In this document: positions 1-9,130 of the stretch, piece by piece
Position numbering within the stretch: position 1 is the first letter of the stretch
Layout of the letters: every line of letters starts with the position of its first letter
Assembly: GCA_016218105.1 (NCBI GenBank)
Contig: JACRET010000008.1
Location: 1 to 47,726, forward strand
Reading direction: 5' to 3'
Length of the DNA: 47,726 nt
Source of the DNA: Deltaproteobacteria bacterium
GTDB lineage: Bacteria; Desulfobacterota; GWC2-55-46
Made by a program: the position numbers and the translations under genes
The notes under the pieces: model-generated
Database searches by the model: none
What the model was told of the DNA's origin: nothing
The model's input: only the letters and a program-made list of their open reading frames with translations

Positions 1-279
1 CTGGCTAACCCTAAGAGGCTTGAGATAATAGCCTCTCTTAAGGACGGGGAGCTTTCCGTGGGGGACCTCGTGGAAAGGCTCGGGATTACCAAGGCCAATG
101 TCTCCCAGCACCTGGCGGTGCTCCGCCAAAGAAAGGTCGTGACCGCCAGACGCGACGGGGTGAACATATACTATAGCATTCATAACCAAAAGATCACCGA
201 AGCGTGCGCGCTTATGAAGGCGGTACTCATGGAGCAGCTCGCTGAAGGTGAGAAGATAGCTAAAAGGCTTAAGAAATAA
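1..279 (+). CDS. ArsR-family winged-helix transcriptional regulator (5' truncated)
   Basis: The reading frame is open from the first base of the window, so the start lies outside; 92 residues remain before a TAA stop. The visible part begins LANPKRLEIIASL, followed by a helix-turn-helix with the recognition-helix pattern ITKANVSQHLAVLRQ and a wing (ARRDGVNIYYS), which is the standard ArsR/SmtB layout. Members repress transcription and often release DNA on metal or redox signals. No cysteine-rich metal site is seen in the recognition helix, so the effector cannot be named. A GTG at 58 could be read as a start, but it falls inside the conserved domain and would remove its first helix. It is followed by a gene-free stretch and then a cytochrome gene on the same strand; a regulatory link between them is only a possibility. 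Confidence 0.85.
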   Translation: MANPKRLEIIASLKDGELSVGDLVERLGITKANVSQHLAVLRQRKVVTARRDGVNIYYSIHNQKITEACALMKAVLMEQLAEGEKIAKRLKK

Positions 280-348
280 ATAGGCGGACAGACTTGAGAT
301 GTATTTAAGCTGGCCGGACTCACCCTCGCCCCGCTAATCCTTTATTAG

Positions 349-402
349 GTATTTAAGCTCCCTAGGGCAAGCGCGGGGAATGCGCTTGCTATGCATATTC
401 AA
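349..402 (+). repeat. Dispersed hairpin repeat, family A (short, degenerate copy)
   Basis: The core GGGGAATGCGCTTGCTATG, followed by CATATTCAA, matches the copies at 14866, 15939 and 20088. The left half, which normally forms a GC-rich hairpin with the core, has decayed here. It lies between the ArsR fragment and the cytochrome gene. Confidence 0.7.
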
Positions 403-452
403 AAACCAGATACTGCCCTGATATAAGTCATACTATCCTGCTATGCCAGGGA

Positions 453-478
453 TATAATGTTTCAACGTCCCAAGGAGG
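453..478 (+). promoter_or_regulatory. -10-like TATAAT and strong Shine-Dalgarno for the cytochrome gene
   Basis: TATAAT stands at 453-458 and AAGGAGG at 472-478, eight bases before the ATG at 486. No good -35 box is visible at 16 to 18 bases upstream, so the promoter call is tentative while the ribosome binding site is clear. Confidence 0.5.
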
Positions 479-485
479 TTTTGCC

Positions 486-941
486 ATGAGAATTATTAAA
501 CTGATCGGCCTTACGGCTGTCGCAATCTATTTAATGATCATTCCGGCGAACGGCGCTGACCACCACCATACAGCTCAGTCCAGGGCCTCGGAAACCTCAA
601 ATGGCGGAAACCCTTTAATAGAGGAGATGAGGATTTTAGACGGGGCCTTCCGGGAAATAGTTTCGGGTGTCGCGCTCGGCGACAATCACAGGGTGCATAC
701 GGCGATAGAATCCCTTCACGGCTCCATGGAAAAAACGGAAGAGGCCCTCCATTCGGGTACGGTAAAACCGCCCAAAAACTCCGATAAGCTTGGAAAATTC
801 GAAAAATTAGACAAAGAGTTCCACGGAAACCTCGAATCCCTGGCAGCCGCCGCGTTAAAAAACGACCAGAGAGGCATGACTATGGTCACAAAAAAACTCC
901 TTGATGGGTGCGTCAATTGCCATAAGATGTTCAAAAAATAG
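486..941 (+). CDS. Secreted cytochrome c'-like (class II) monoheme protein
   Basis: A 151-residue protein with a cleavable-looking signal peptide (residues 1 to about 23, ending ANGA), so it should act in the periplasm. The only haem motif, CVNCH, lies at the extreme C-terminus (about residues 142-146) and is followed by a lysine-rich tail. The body is predicted helical. A C-terminal CxxCH in a helical protein of this size is the hallmark of cytochrome c' (four-helix bundle), a family that binds NO and CO or acts in electron transfer. Histidines cluster just after the signal peptide. The start is well supported by AAGGAGG eight bases upstream. It ends in TAG. The exact role is unknown; a general class II cytochrome c is the safe reading. 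Confidence 0.8.
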   Translation: MRIIKLIGLTAVAIYLMIIPANGADHHHTAQSRASETSNGGNPLIEEMRILDGAFREIVSGVALGDNHRVHTAIESLHGSMEKTEEALHSGTVKPPKNSDKLGKFEKLDKEFHGNLESLAAAALKNDQRGMTMVTKKLLDGCVNCHKMFKK

Positions 942-949
942 CAAAACAC

Positions 950-1459
950 AAACGGCCCCTTGGAGCGTAAAAAAGCCGCTTCACCGGCTCGCCTGACACG
1001 CCATATTACCAGACCTAAAAGCCGGGATGTGAAGACCGCCTGTCATCCCTTCTTTAATAGCAATATCCCTAAGCACCCCTCTTGACTGCTCCTTATCATG
1101 ATATTGTACATTTAAAAATGAACCTCCCCGCGGAAGCTCAGGGGCTGAAAGCCGTCCTGTAACGAAAAGGCCTGTTTGCGCGCTGCCGCGCACTTTCGGG
1201 GTATTGGCTCCGCTCGCTGTCGACTCTCTCCCTGCAATAGAACTGAAGCCCGATCGTTCGCCTCCTTTATGCTCGCTACGCAATACCCCTGGTATTTTTT
1301 AAAGAACAACGGCCTTAACCCCCGGGGATTCTTTCAGTACAGGCGCGGTAAGCTCAGGGGTATTGCCCGAAGAGAAAATAAAAAGTCTTTACCATTGCTA
1401 CAAAGTATTTTATAATGTCAGATTCTATTTTGGGAATCAGTCAAAAAAAGTGAGGTCTT
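950..1459. other. Gene-free 510-base stretch with repeat remnants
   Basis: No convincing gene is seen. The right part (1119-1318) is a family B repeat. The left part (about 981-1118), read on the minus strand, gives a short tail containing KEQSRGVLRDIAIKEGMT, faintly reminiscent of the end of HicA-type toxins; with no start or partner it is at best a remnant. An open frame of 100 codons on the minus strand runs through both and is judged non-coding because it is made mostly of repeat. Confidence 0.5.
1119..1318 (-). repeat. Dispersed structured repeat, family B, copy 1
   Basis: On the minus strand it carries GGGGTATTG, then GCATAAAGGAGGCGA and GGGCTTCAGTTCT, then CAATACCCC and a GCGCGGCAGCGCGC tract. 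The same ordered blocks occur at 17205-17362 and, inverted, at 23280-23446. GGGGTATTG and CAATACCCC are complementary and could close a stem about 100 bases long. The outer end carries GAACCTCCCCGCGGAAGC, shared with the element at 25745. Confidence 0.8.
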
Positions 1460-3268
1460 ATGGAAGCAAGGAATATCAGGAACATAGCGATCATCGCGCA
1501 TGTCGACCACGGCAAAACCACCTTGGTTGACGCGATGCTCAAGCAGGCAGGCATCTTCCGCTCCAACGAAAAGATTATAGAGCGCGTAATGGATAGTAAC
1601 GACCTTGAGAGGGAACGCGGTATTACGATCCTGGCAAAGAACACAGCCGTGGAGTATAACGCCGTAAAAATAAACATTGTCGATACCCCTGGACATGCGG
1701 ACTTCGGCGGCGAGGTCGAGCGTACATTAAAGATGGTAGACGGGGTCCTCTTGCTCGTGGACGCATCCGAGGGCCCTCTTCCCCAGACCCGCTTTGTTTT
1801 AAAAAAGGCGCTTGAACTGGAACTTACGCCGCTCCTTATCATAAACAAGATAGACCGGCCTGACGCAAGGATAAAAGAGGTCTTGAACGAGGTTTACGAC
1901 CTCTTTATAGACCTTGACGCCACGGAAGACCAGCTGGATTTCCCGATCATATACACCAATGCCAGAAAAGGCACCGCAACCATGAAGCTGGAAGAGGATT
2001 CACAGGATTTAAAACCTCTTTTTGAGAAGATCATAGAGACGATCCCTCCTCCGCAGGGCGATCCAAAAGAAGTACTTCAGGTGCTCGTGACAAATATCGA
2101 TTACAACGACTATGTCGGCAGATTGGCTATCGGAAGGATCTTCGCCGGTACTATCAAATACGGCGACAATGTCGCGTTTGTAAACCACGAAAACAAGATC
2201 ATAAAGACAAAGGTTACCGCGCAGTATGTTTTTCAGGGCCTTGAGCGTGTGGACGCGAAGGAGGCTTACGCCGGTGATATCGTAGCCCTCGCCGGCCTTG
2301 AAGGCATAAGCATAGGCGATACGATCACCGATGCCGAGAACCCCAAAGCCCTTCCGAGGATAAAGGTCGACGAGCCGACTATCTCAATGGTCTTCTCCCC
2401 CAACAGTTCGCCATTTGCCGGAAAGGAAGGAAAGTACGTCACGTCGAGAAATCTAAGGGAGCGTCTGGAAAAAGAGCTCCTCTATAACGTTTCCATCAGG
2501 GTCGATTTTGAGAAGGCCGACCAGTTCAAGGTCATGGGCAGGGGTGAGCTGCAGCTGGCTATCCTTATAGAGATGATGAGGAGAGAGGGCTATGAGCTCT
2601 CCGTCTCCATGCCCGAGACCATCACAAAAACCATTAACGGCTCGCTCCATGAGCCTATGGAAAATCTCGTCATAGATATCCCTGAAGATTTCATAGGCGT
2701 TGTCACGCAGCAGGTCGGTATGCGCAAAGGCAAGATGCTCAAGATGCTCAATAACGGGCATGGAAGGGTAAGGCTTGAGTTCAGGATACCTTCAAGGGGC
2801 TTGATCGGTTTCAGGTCACAGTTCTTGACCGACACAAGGGGCACCGGCCTTCTCAACCATATTTTTGACGGATATGAGCCCTGGTGCGGGCCTATATCCA
2901 AAAGGCAGACCGGAGCGCTTGTGGCCGACAGGACGGGCGTTACCACCGTCTACGCCCTTTTCCACATACAGCCCCGCGGCACGCTGCACGTAAAGGAAAA
3001 TACGGCTGTTTATGAGGGCATGCTGATAGGCGAGAACGCCCGCGAAAATGATATGGACGTGAACGCGATCAAAGAGAAAAAACTTACCAATATGCGCGCC
3101 TCAGGTTCAGATGACACGATGCTGCTTTTCCCGCCAAACATCTTTAACCTCGAACAGGCCCTTGAGTTCATAAAGGACGACGAGCTTGTGGAGGTGACAC
3201 CCCAGTCCATAAGGCTCAGGAAGAAAGTCCTTGAGGCGGGTAAGAGGCCAAAGCAGAGAGACAGATAA
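1460..3268 (+). CDS. typA: Ribosome-associated translational GTPase TypA/BipA
   Basis: A 602-residue GTPase of the elongation-factor family that binds the ribosome and helps ribosome assembly and stress or low-temperature growth. The N-terminus has the P-loop AHVDHGKTT (13-21), switch II DTPGHAD and the NKID base-recognition motif. Domain 2 follows, then EF-G-like domains III and V, and the BipA-specific C-terminal domain with RGTLHVKEN. Length matches the family (about 600-615). The start is supported by a GTGAGGT ribosome binding site. It stands alone on the plus strand and is followed by a clear intrinsic terminator. Confidence 0.97.
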   Translation: MEARNIRNIAIIAHVDHGKTTLVDAMLKQAGIFRSNEKIIERVMDSNDLERERGITILAKNTAVEYNAVKINIVDTPGHADFGGEVERTLKMVDGVLLLVDASEGPLPQTRFVLKKALELELTPLLIINKIDRPDARIKEVLNEVYDLFIDLDATEDQLDFPIIYTNARKGTATMKLEEDSQDLKPLFEKIIETIPPPQGDPKEVLQVLVTNIDYNDYVGRLAIGRIFAGTIKYGDNVAFVNHENKIIKTKVTAQYVFQGLERVDAKEAYAGDIVALAGLEGISIGDTITDAENPKALPRIKVDEPTISMVFSPNSSPFAGKEGKYVTSRNLRERLEKELLYNVSIRVDFEKADQFKVMGRGELQLAILIEMMRREGYELSVSMPETITKTINGSLHEPMENLVIDIPEDFIGVVTQQVGMRKGKMLKMLNNGHGRVRLEFRIPSRGLIGFRSQFLTDTRGTGLLNHIFDGYEPWCGPISKRQTGALVADRTGVTTVYALFHIQPRGTLHVKENTAVYEGMLIGENARENDMDVNAIKEKKLTNMRASGSDDTMLLFPPNIFNLEQALEFIKDDELVEVTPQSIRLRKKVLEAGKRPKQRDR

Positions 3269-3342
3269 AAATGAACCCTCCGTAGATTCTACGGGGGCGT
3301 CAAAAATTTCCCCTCCAACAAAGTAGAGCGGGAACTAAAGGG

Positions 3343-3377
3343 AGTCCCAGAGCAAAGCTGCTGGGACTTTTCTTTTT
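3343..3377 (+). terminator. Rho-independent terminator after typA
   Basis: Perfect arms AGTCCCAG (3343-3350) and CTGGGACT (3361-3368) are followed by a T-rich run to 3377. Confidence 0.85.
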
Positions 3378-3451
3378 ACCCTGTATAGCGGCGCCGGTTG
3401 ACCGGTATTTCAGCGTATCGCACTTCTATTATGTTGATTTTTTTCCTCAAT

Positions 3452-3499
3452 AGATATAACATGAACAGGAAATAGTACATTCCTGTTCATGTTATATTT
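3452..3499. repeat. Long perfect inverted repeat upstream of the PAS-GGDEF-EAL gene
   Basis: Arms TATAACATGAACAGGAA (3455-3471) and its exact complement (3480-3496) are separated by an 8-base loop. The pairing extends one more Watson-Crick pair outward (3454/3497), then a G-T and an A-T pair. It lacks a T-run, so it does not look like a terminator. It may be an operator, an mRNA hairpin or a transposon-end remnant. Confidence 0.8.
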
Positions 3500-3560
3500 C
3501 ATTTGTAAGCTATCCAGCTTGACTCTGATCCCCTGTGCTTCTCATTAAACCCATATCTCA

Positions 3561-6374
3561 ATGACTGAACCTTTAGACAGATTAAATACGATCACACCTC
3601 CTTACCCCTATGGGGAGACGCTCTACCGCGCTCTTCTTCAGACAGCAAGCGATGCCATCATCACGATAAATCAGGACGAGACAATATTTGGCTTTAACAT
3701 TATGGCCGAGAAGATTTTCGGCTATAAAGCCAGTGAGGTCTTGGGCAGGAACGTTGAGATCTTAATGCCGGAGAGATACCGTGAACGTCATCACAAGGCG
3801 ATCAACAACGTCATGGGAAGGGGTCATTCTCCCCTGGCCGGGAGATCAATGGAACACAAGGGGCTCCGAAAAGACGGGTCCGAGTTCCCCCTTTGCATTA
3901 CGATGTCTGCCGTAAAGATTGACGGCAGATACACGTTCCTTGCTATCATACGCGATATTACCGAGCGCAAGATAGCCGAAGAGGCCTTAAAAACAAGCGA
4001 GGAGCGGCTTAAGAGGGCGCAGCATATCGCCCATGTCGGTTCCTGGGATTGGGACATCGCAAACAATAATCTGCATTGGTCGGATGAGATATACCGTATT
4101 TTCGGGCTTACCCCGCAGGAATTCGGAGCGACTTACGAGGCCTTCATCAATGCCGTTCACCCCGATGACCGCGAATTTGTAAAGGATTCGGTTTTAAAGG
4201 CCCTTAATGAAAAAATACCCTATAATATCGAGCACAAAATCCTTCTCCCTGACGGCTCCGAGCGGATTGTCCATGAACAGGCGAATATAAATTATAACCA
4301 GATCGGCATCCCTGTCCATATGGCCGGCACAGTGCAGGATATAACTGAACAAAAAAAGACCGAGCAGGCTATCGAGTCGATCGCCAGGTTCCCCTCCGAA
4401 AACCCGAATCCCGTGCTTCGTGTCTCTGATAACGGCACGCTCCTCTATGCGAATTCCGCAAGCCAGCCGATACTCGAAGAGCTCGGCTCGGAGGTAAACT
4501 CAAAGCTGCCCGAAGAATATATCAAAATAGTCCGTCAGGTATACGAGTCCAATGAGAGCCATGATATAGAGGTAAGCCACGGCGGTAAAACATTCTCTCT
4601 GATCCTGACCCCTGTAAAGGGGGCTGGCTATGTTAACCTTTATGGGCGCGACGTTACCGACCTCAAAAAGACCGTCTTCGAATTCAAGAAGCTCTCGATG
4701 GCTATGGAACAAAGCGTCAATATTGTCTTCATAACTAACTTTAAAGGCACAATTGAATATGTGAACCCCATGTTCGAGCAGGTTACAGGGTATTCAAAAG
4801 ACGAAGCCATAGGGCAGACACCCAGGATACTCTCTTCAGGCGAAGTATCCAACGAGAAATATGAAGACCTCTGGAATACTATCAGTTCCGGCAAGACCTG
4901 GAGAAGCGTCTATAAGAACAAGAAGAAGACCGGCGGATATTACTGGTGCAACTCGGTCATATCACCGATAAAGGATGAAAAGGGCCAGATAACACACTTC
5001 CTTGCCGTACAAGAGGATACTACAGAAAAAATGATGTCCGAGGAGAGGATAAATTATCTCGCCCATCACGACGAGCTTACAGGCCTTATGAACCGCTCGC
5101 GGCTCATAGAACTTCTGGACGACTGGATCTTTTACGCGCAGACCTCCGGCGACAAGGGCGCCTTTTTTCTGATAGACATGGACGAGTTCAAATTCTTGAA
5201 TGACACATACGGCCACGGGATTGGGGACGAGTTTCTACGCAGGGTAGGCAGGGTGCTTGAGTCTGCGATAAACAGGCTTTATGAAGGCAACCCTTCACTC
5301 TTTGAAAAAAGGCCATTGATAGGGCGTCTAAGCGGGGACGAGTTCGCTGTTTTCCTCCCGAGGGTTGAGGAAAAAGCCGCTAACGGAATAGCCGAGTCTT
5401 TAAGGAAGGAGATCGAGGAGTTCAGGTTCCCTGAGGCCCCTGCCGCGATTACGATCAGCACAGGCGTGGTGCTCTACCCGGAGCACGGCAATGACGCCAG
5501 GGAACTCTTCACGCGTGCCGATGCCGCGATGTACCGGGCAAAGGAGCTTGGCAGGAACAGAACTCACATCTACCGGCCAGCTGACCAGGATTTGGAGAAG
5601 ATGCACTCGAGGCTCGCCTGGAAGGAAAGGATATTAAAGGCCCTGAAAGAAGGCCGTTTTGTCCCGTGGTTCCAGCCGATACTCGATCTGAAGGACAACG
5701 CAGTCCATCATTACGAGGCCCTCGCCAGACTTATGGACGCGGACGGGAGCGTGCTGCTTCCCGGCGCGTTTATTGACATCGCCGAGCGGTTTGGCATTAT
5801 CGGCTCGATCGACAGGATGATTATAGAGAAGGCCATGCTGCTTCAGGCAAGCTTGATGAAGCAGGGCAGAAGCGTCTCTTTTGGGATGAACCTTTCGGGT
5901 AAAGACCTTGGGGACGAGGACCTCCTTTTATATCTGCAATCCAAGGTAAAAGAGACCGGGGCCGACCCGGACAAGCTCATTTTCGAGATTACAGAAACAG
6001 CCGCGATAGGCGACCTCGACAGGGCCGTTAAATTTATAAAATCGCTTAAATCACTTGGCTGTCATTTCGCCCTGGACGACTTCGGGGTAGGGTTTACTTC
6101 CTTCACTTATTTAAGGGAGATGCAGGTAGACTATATCAAGATAGACGGATCTTTCATAAAAAAACTCCACGAGAGCCAGAATGACAGGGTCTTCGTAAAA
6201 GCCATGACAGACGTCGCCAAAGGGCTAAAGATAAAAGCTATCGCCGAGTTCGTCGAAAAGGAAGAGACCCTGAACCTGTTGAGGGAATTGGGGGTTGATT
6301 TCGCGCAGGGTTATCTGATAGGAAAGCCCGCGCCGCCCGCCTCGATTTTAGAAAACGGACTTCATTCGCATTGA
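3561..6374 (+). CDS. PAS-sensing cyclic-di-GMP protein with GGDEF and EAL domains
   Basis: A 937-residue, apparently cytoplasmic protein without membrane segments. PAS domains lie at about residues 22-135 (the strongest), 150-265 (PAS_3 type, GSWDWDIANN), a weak one at 275-370, and 380-490. A GGDEF domain follows (about 495-675), with the signature written SGDEF (591-595). An EAL domain closes the protein (about 690-930). The EAL residues look complete: EAL at 719-721, the Asn of NLSG, FEITE, DDFG (839-842), the Lys of IKID and the Glu of AEFVE, so phosphodiesterase activity is plausible. SGDEF variants can still be cyclases. No RxxD inhibitory site precedes the signature. The likely role is turning a redox, light or ligand signal into c-di-GMP level. 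No ribosome binding site is obvious at the ATG, and a large palindrome lies 60 bases upstream. Confidence 0.93.
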   Translation: MTEPLDRLNTITPPYPYGETLYRALLQTASDAIITINQDETIFGFNIMAEKIFGYKASEVLGRNVEILMPERYRERHHKAINNVMGRGHSPLAGRSMEHKGLRKDGSEFPLCITMSAVKIDGRYTFLAIIRDITERKIAEEALKTSEERLKRAQHIAHVGSWDWDIANNNLHWSDEIYRIFGLTPQEFGATYEAFINAVHPDDREFVKDSVLKALNEKIPYNIEHKILLPDGSERIVHEQANINYNQIGIPVHMAGTVQDITEQKKTEQAIESIARFPSENPNPVLRVSDNGTLLYANSASQPILEELGSEVNSKLPEEYIKIVRQVYESNESHDIEVSHGGKTFSLILTPVKGAGYVNLYGRDVTDLKKTVFEFKKLSMAMEQSVNIVFITNFKGTIEYVNPMFEQVTGYSKDEAIGQTPRILSSGEVSNEKYEDLWNTISSGKTWRSVYKNKKKTGGYYWCNSVISPIKDEKGQITHFLAVQEDTTEKMMSEERINYLAHHDELTGLMNRSRLIELLDDWIFYAQTSGDKGAFFLIDMDEFKFLNDTYGHGIGDEFLRRVGRVLESAINRLYEGNPSLFEKRPLIGRLSGDEFAVFLPRVEEKAANGIAESLRKEIEEFRFPEAPAAITISTGVVLYPEHGNDARELFTRADAAMYRAKELGRNRTHIYRPADQDLEKMHSRLAWKERILKALKEGRFVPWFQPILDLKDNAVHHYEALARLMDADGSVLLPGAFIDIAERFGIIGSIDRMIIEKAMLLQASLMKQGRSVSFGMNLSGKDLGDEDLLLYLQSKVKETGADPDKLIFEITETAAIGDLDRAVKFIKSLKSLGCHFALDDFGVGFTSFTYLREMQVDYIKIDGSFIKKLHESQNDRVFVKAMTDVAKGLKIKAIAEFVEKEETLNLLRELGVDFAQGYLIGKPAPPASILENGLHSH

Positions 6375-6391
6375 TCATAAAGGCCTGAAGT

Positions 6392-6898
6392 TTACTTTGC
6401 GAGCATTTCCAGCAAGGTCCTGCAAAAATCCGGGAGGTCTCCCGGATGGCGCGACGTCACCAGCCTTCCGTCGGTCACAACAGAAGTATCGACATACATC
6501 GCCCCGGCGTTCATAATGTCTGTCTTGACCGAAACGTAACAGGTGGCCTTTTTCCCCTTAAGGGCCCCCGCCTCTATAAGCATCTGGGCGCCGTGGCAGA
6601 TCGAGCCGATTAGCAGACCCTTCTCTATGCCTTCCCTCAGAAGCTCAACCATCCGGGGCTTTGTCCTCATCTTATCCGGCGCGTATCCCCCGGGTATTAT
6701 AATAGCCTTGAAGTCTTCCGCCCTGACCTCCGAAGGGCTCTTGTCCGCCTCAAAGGGATAGCCGTGTTTACTATGGTAAATTCCAGGACCGGGCCCGACC
6801 ACCGAGACTGCGTAGCCGGCCTCCTGCATCCTGTAGTAAGGATAGAGTACCTCCGCGACCTCGAATCCGTCATCTATAAGAAGCATGACATTGGCCAT
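6392..6898 (-). CDS. DJ-1/PfpI family protein (class I glutamine amidotransferase-like)
   Basis: A 168-residue cytoplasmic protein of the PfpI/YhbO type. The nucleophile elbow GSICHGA places the cysteine at residue 101 and its histidine at 102, and Glu12 in GFEVAEV fits the usual Cys-activating acid. The family includes proteins described as proteases, glyoxalases or deglycases acting on damaged proteins or methylglyoxal, so the chemistry here is uncertain. It converges on the GGDEF-EAL gene, with 17 bases between the stops, and lies 14 bases downstream of the endonuclease V gene on the same strand, so co-transcription with damage repair is plausible. Confidence 0.88.
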   Translation of the reverse strand: MANVMLLIDDGFEVAEVLYPYYRMQEAGYAVSVVGPGPGIYHSKHGYPFEADKSPSEVRAEDFKAIIIPGGYAPDKMRTKPRMVELLREGIEKGLLIGSICHGAQMLIEAGALKGKKATCYVSVKTDIMNAGAMYVDTSVVTDGRLVTSRHPGDLPDFCRTLLEMLAK

Positions 6899-6912
6899 GC
6901 GTTTTTCTCCCC

Positions 6913-7608
6913 TTAGATTTCCCGGATACCCCTTTTAATTTCCTTCGAAAGAATATCGGCTCTCCTGACTGGCTCTGTAAGCCTGAACCCTTTCGTGGAG
7001 CCGAGCGCTATCTCTACGGAACTTTCGATATCGATCAAGTGTCCGGGGGAAATGAATAGCGGCTTAGTATCGTCCTTTGTCCTTAAGACCGCCCCCACTA
7101 TCCTGTTTTTGTATTTTAAAGGCGACCAGCTCCCCCTTTTTTTGCCAGGCTCTTTGTAATCTCCGACGAGTTTTGTCTTGGCCGAGCCTATGGTGGGGAT
7201 GTCAAGGAGCGCTCCAACGAAAGACGCTATGCCAAGGCCCCTGGGGTGTGCTACCCCCTGCCCGTCAAATATGACCAGTTGAGGCCTTGCCTTTAAGCCC
7301 TCTATAACCTCCATAACAGCCGGGCCTTCGCGAAACGAGAGGAGACCCGGTATATAGGGAAACTCCACTTTTCTTATCGCGTAATTTTCCTCCAGGAGGG
7401 TAAGTTCAGGGTATGAATAAAGACACGCCGTACTTATAATCCTATCATCAAAAAAGGCCGCGTCAACCCCGGCTATACGGTCGGGAATCCTGTCAGGCGC
7501 ATACGTCCTTATCACAGAGCTTAATAGTTCCTGGATACCCCTTAACTCGTCCCTGTCCCTCGGCCAGGAGATATCTCCTCTTTTTATCCTGTCTGCCAAC
7601 GCTTTCAT
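6913..7608 (-). CDS. nfi: Endonuclease V (deoxyinosine 3'-endonuclease)
   Basis: A 231-residue nuclease that cuts DNA near deoxyinosine and other deaminated bases. Visible signatures are AGVDAAFF (metal ligand Asp49), PYIPGLLSFRE (strand-separating wedge and Glu94), FDGQGVAHPRGLG (Asp115) and GHLIDIESS near the C-terminus. Length matches bacterial Nfi. Its ATG overlaps the TGA of the upstream ClC gene in an ATGA arrangement, so the two are translationally coupled; the PfpI-like gene follows closely. Confidence 0.95.
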   Translation of the reverse strand: MKALADRIKRGDISWPRDRDELRGIQELLSSVIRTYAPDRIPDRIAGVDAAFFDDRIISTACLYSYPELTLLEENYAIRKVEFPYIPGLLSFREGPAVMEVIEGLKARPQLVIFDGQGVAHPRGLGIASFVGALLDIPTIGSAKTKLVGDYKEPGKKRGSWSPLKYKNRIVGAVLRTKDDTKPLFISPGHLIDIESSVEIALGSTKGFRLTEPVRRADILSKEIKRGIREI

Positions 7609-8957
7609 TTCTTATTCTTTACTTTTCCGGTAAGCTCCCATAAATGACGTACGGCGCCAAGCAGGCTCTTTTCCCTCTGCCGGTATTCGGGGTTTAGATT
7701 TCCAAGCTCGTCTCCGAGGCTTACGTCAAGAGATGATGATTTCTTTACGGCCAGTATCTGGGAAGGGTAAGCGGACCTGTGTCCGGTAATGACAAAACTT
7801 ATGACGCAAGAGACCGCGGCATAAGGCGCGATCTCAGGCCCGAAGAGCTCAATAGCCATGATGCTCGCGGCTATCGGCGTATTTGCCGCGCCGGCTAGGA
7901 GGCTCACGAACCCTATCGCCGAAAGCATCGCCGGGTCTACATTTATGATTTTACTTAAGAGCGAACCGGCCGTAGCGCCTACATAAAAAATCGGCGTTCC
8001 GATTCCGCCGTGCCCGCCGAAGCTCAGGGTTACGCTCGTAAAAACCGACTTTAAAAGAAACGCGTGCCAGGGGACATCCTTCCCCTCAAGCGCGGCCTGG
8101 ATAGTGTCAAGGCCGAGGCCGAGGTACTCCCTCCCGGCCGCGTAGGTGATGCCAACAAGCAAGAGGCCGCCGAGTACCGCCTTAAGCTCCAGCGGGATCT
8201 TTAAATTCGATGAGACCTTTTTACCCAGCCTCAATACCTCGACGAAAATAAAAGACGCGATCCCGAAGAAGACACCCGCTATTATCACTTTTACGAAAAA
8301 AGCTTCGCTGAAGACCGGCACAAACGTGATCGGATGATAGAAGTAGGTCAGCCCGAGCCAGGAAGATACCTGATAGCTTATTATCCCCGCCACAAATGAC
8401 GGAAGGAGCACATCATACCTGATCGAGCCGACAAGGAGCACCTCCATGCCGAATATCGCGCCGGCAAGAGGAGTCCCGAAGACTGACGCAAAACCGCCGC
8501 TTATCCCGCAAATTACGAGCTTTCTCCTGTCAGCCCCTTCGAACCTCAAAAAGTCAGCGAATATTGAGGCGAGCCCCGCTCCTATCTGCGCGCTCGGCCC
8601 TTCTTTTCCGGCGGACCCGCCGGATGTAAGCGTTACGAAAGTCCTTAAGAACTCTACAGGCACGGCTATGGCCTGTATCTTACCTGAACGCTTGTGTATC
8701 GCCTCTATGACGCTGTTGCCGCCGTGGCCTTCAGCCGCCGGAAAGATGTATTTGATTATGATCGCGCTTAGGAGAAATCCGGCGGGCATCAGGAGGAAAT
8801 ACAGCGGATATTGATTGACAAGCACAGCGCCCCAATTGAGGGAGCTTACGAACATTGTAGTTGACAGGCCTACGATAATGCCGACTATCGTAGCGAGCAC
8901 GATCCATTTAACGACGCTTACAAGTATTACCGACTCTTCTTTTAACCTTGTTTTCAT
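7605..8957 (-). CDS. ClC-family chloride channel or chloride/proton antiporter
   Basis: A 450-residue polytopic membrane protein with about ten or more hydrophobic helices. The diagnostic selectivity-filter segment reads GGSAGKEGPSAQIG; Glu119 of GKEGP corresponds to the gating glutamate of exchangers. A second motif, GGHGGIGTP, and the conserved GFVSLLAGAANTPIA are present. It ends with a short soluble tail and has no CBS domains. The family moves chloride (or, in some clades, fluoride) across the inner membrane, often for acid resistance. It is the first gene of a likely operon with nfi and the PfpI-like gene. Confidence 0.92.
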   Translation of the reverse strand: MKTRLKEESVILVSVVKWIVLATIVGIIVGLSTTMFVSSLNWGAVLVNQYPLYFLLMPAGFLLSAIIIKYIFPAAEGHGGNSVIEAIHKRSGKIQAIAVPVEFLRTFVTLTSGGSAGKEGPSAQIGAGLASIFADFLRFEGADRRKLVICGISGGFASVFGTPLAGAIFGMEVLLVGSIRYDVLLPSFVAGIISYQVSSWLGLTYFYHPITFVPVFSEAFFVKVIIAGVFFGIASFIFVEVLRLGKKVSSNLKIPLELKAVLGGLLLVGITYAAGREYLGLGLDTIQAALEGKDVPWHAFLLKSVFTSVTLSFGGHGGIGTPIFYVGATAGSLLSKIINVDPAMLSAIGFVSLLAGAANTPIAASIMAIELFGPEIAPYAAVSCVISFVITGHRSAYPSQILAVKKSSSLDVSLGDELGNLNPEYRQREKSLLGAVRHLWELTGKVKNKK

Positions 8958-9130
8958 AATTTCCAGCGGAAGGGAAGTTATCGTTACATTATCTCATATA
9001 CAGGAAGCCGGTTAAAAGGGCAAATGAGCCTGAGTGCGCAAAACTGCCTTTTACAAGAACGCCGGAAGAGCCGCGGGGAATCAGAGCTGAAAGAAAACAA
9101 AAAAAAATATAGGGGTAGCTTTTATCCGAG

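Noticed and set aside
981-1283. 100-codon open frame on the minus strand, including a HicA-like tail
   Set aside because: It is made mostly of a family B repeat, has no start signal and the HicA resemblance is faint.
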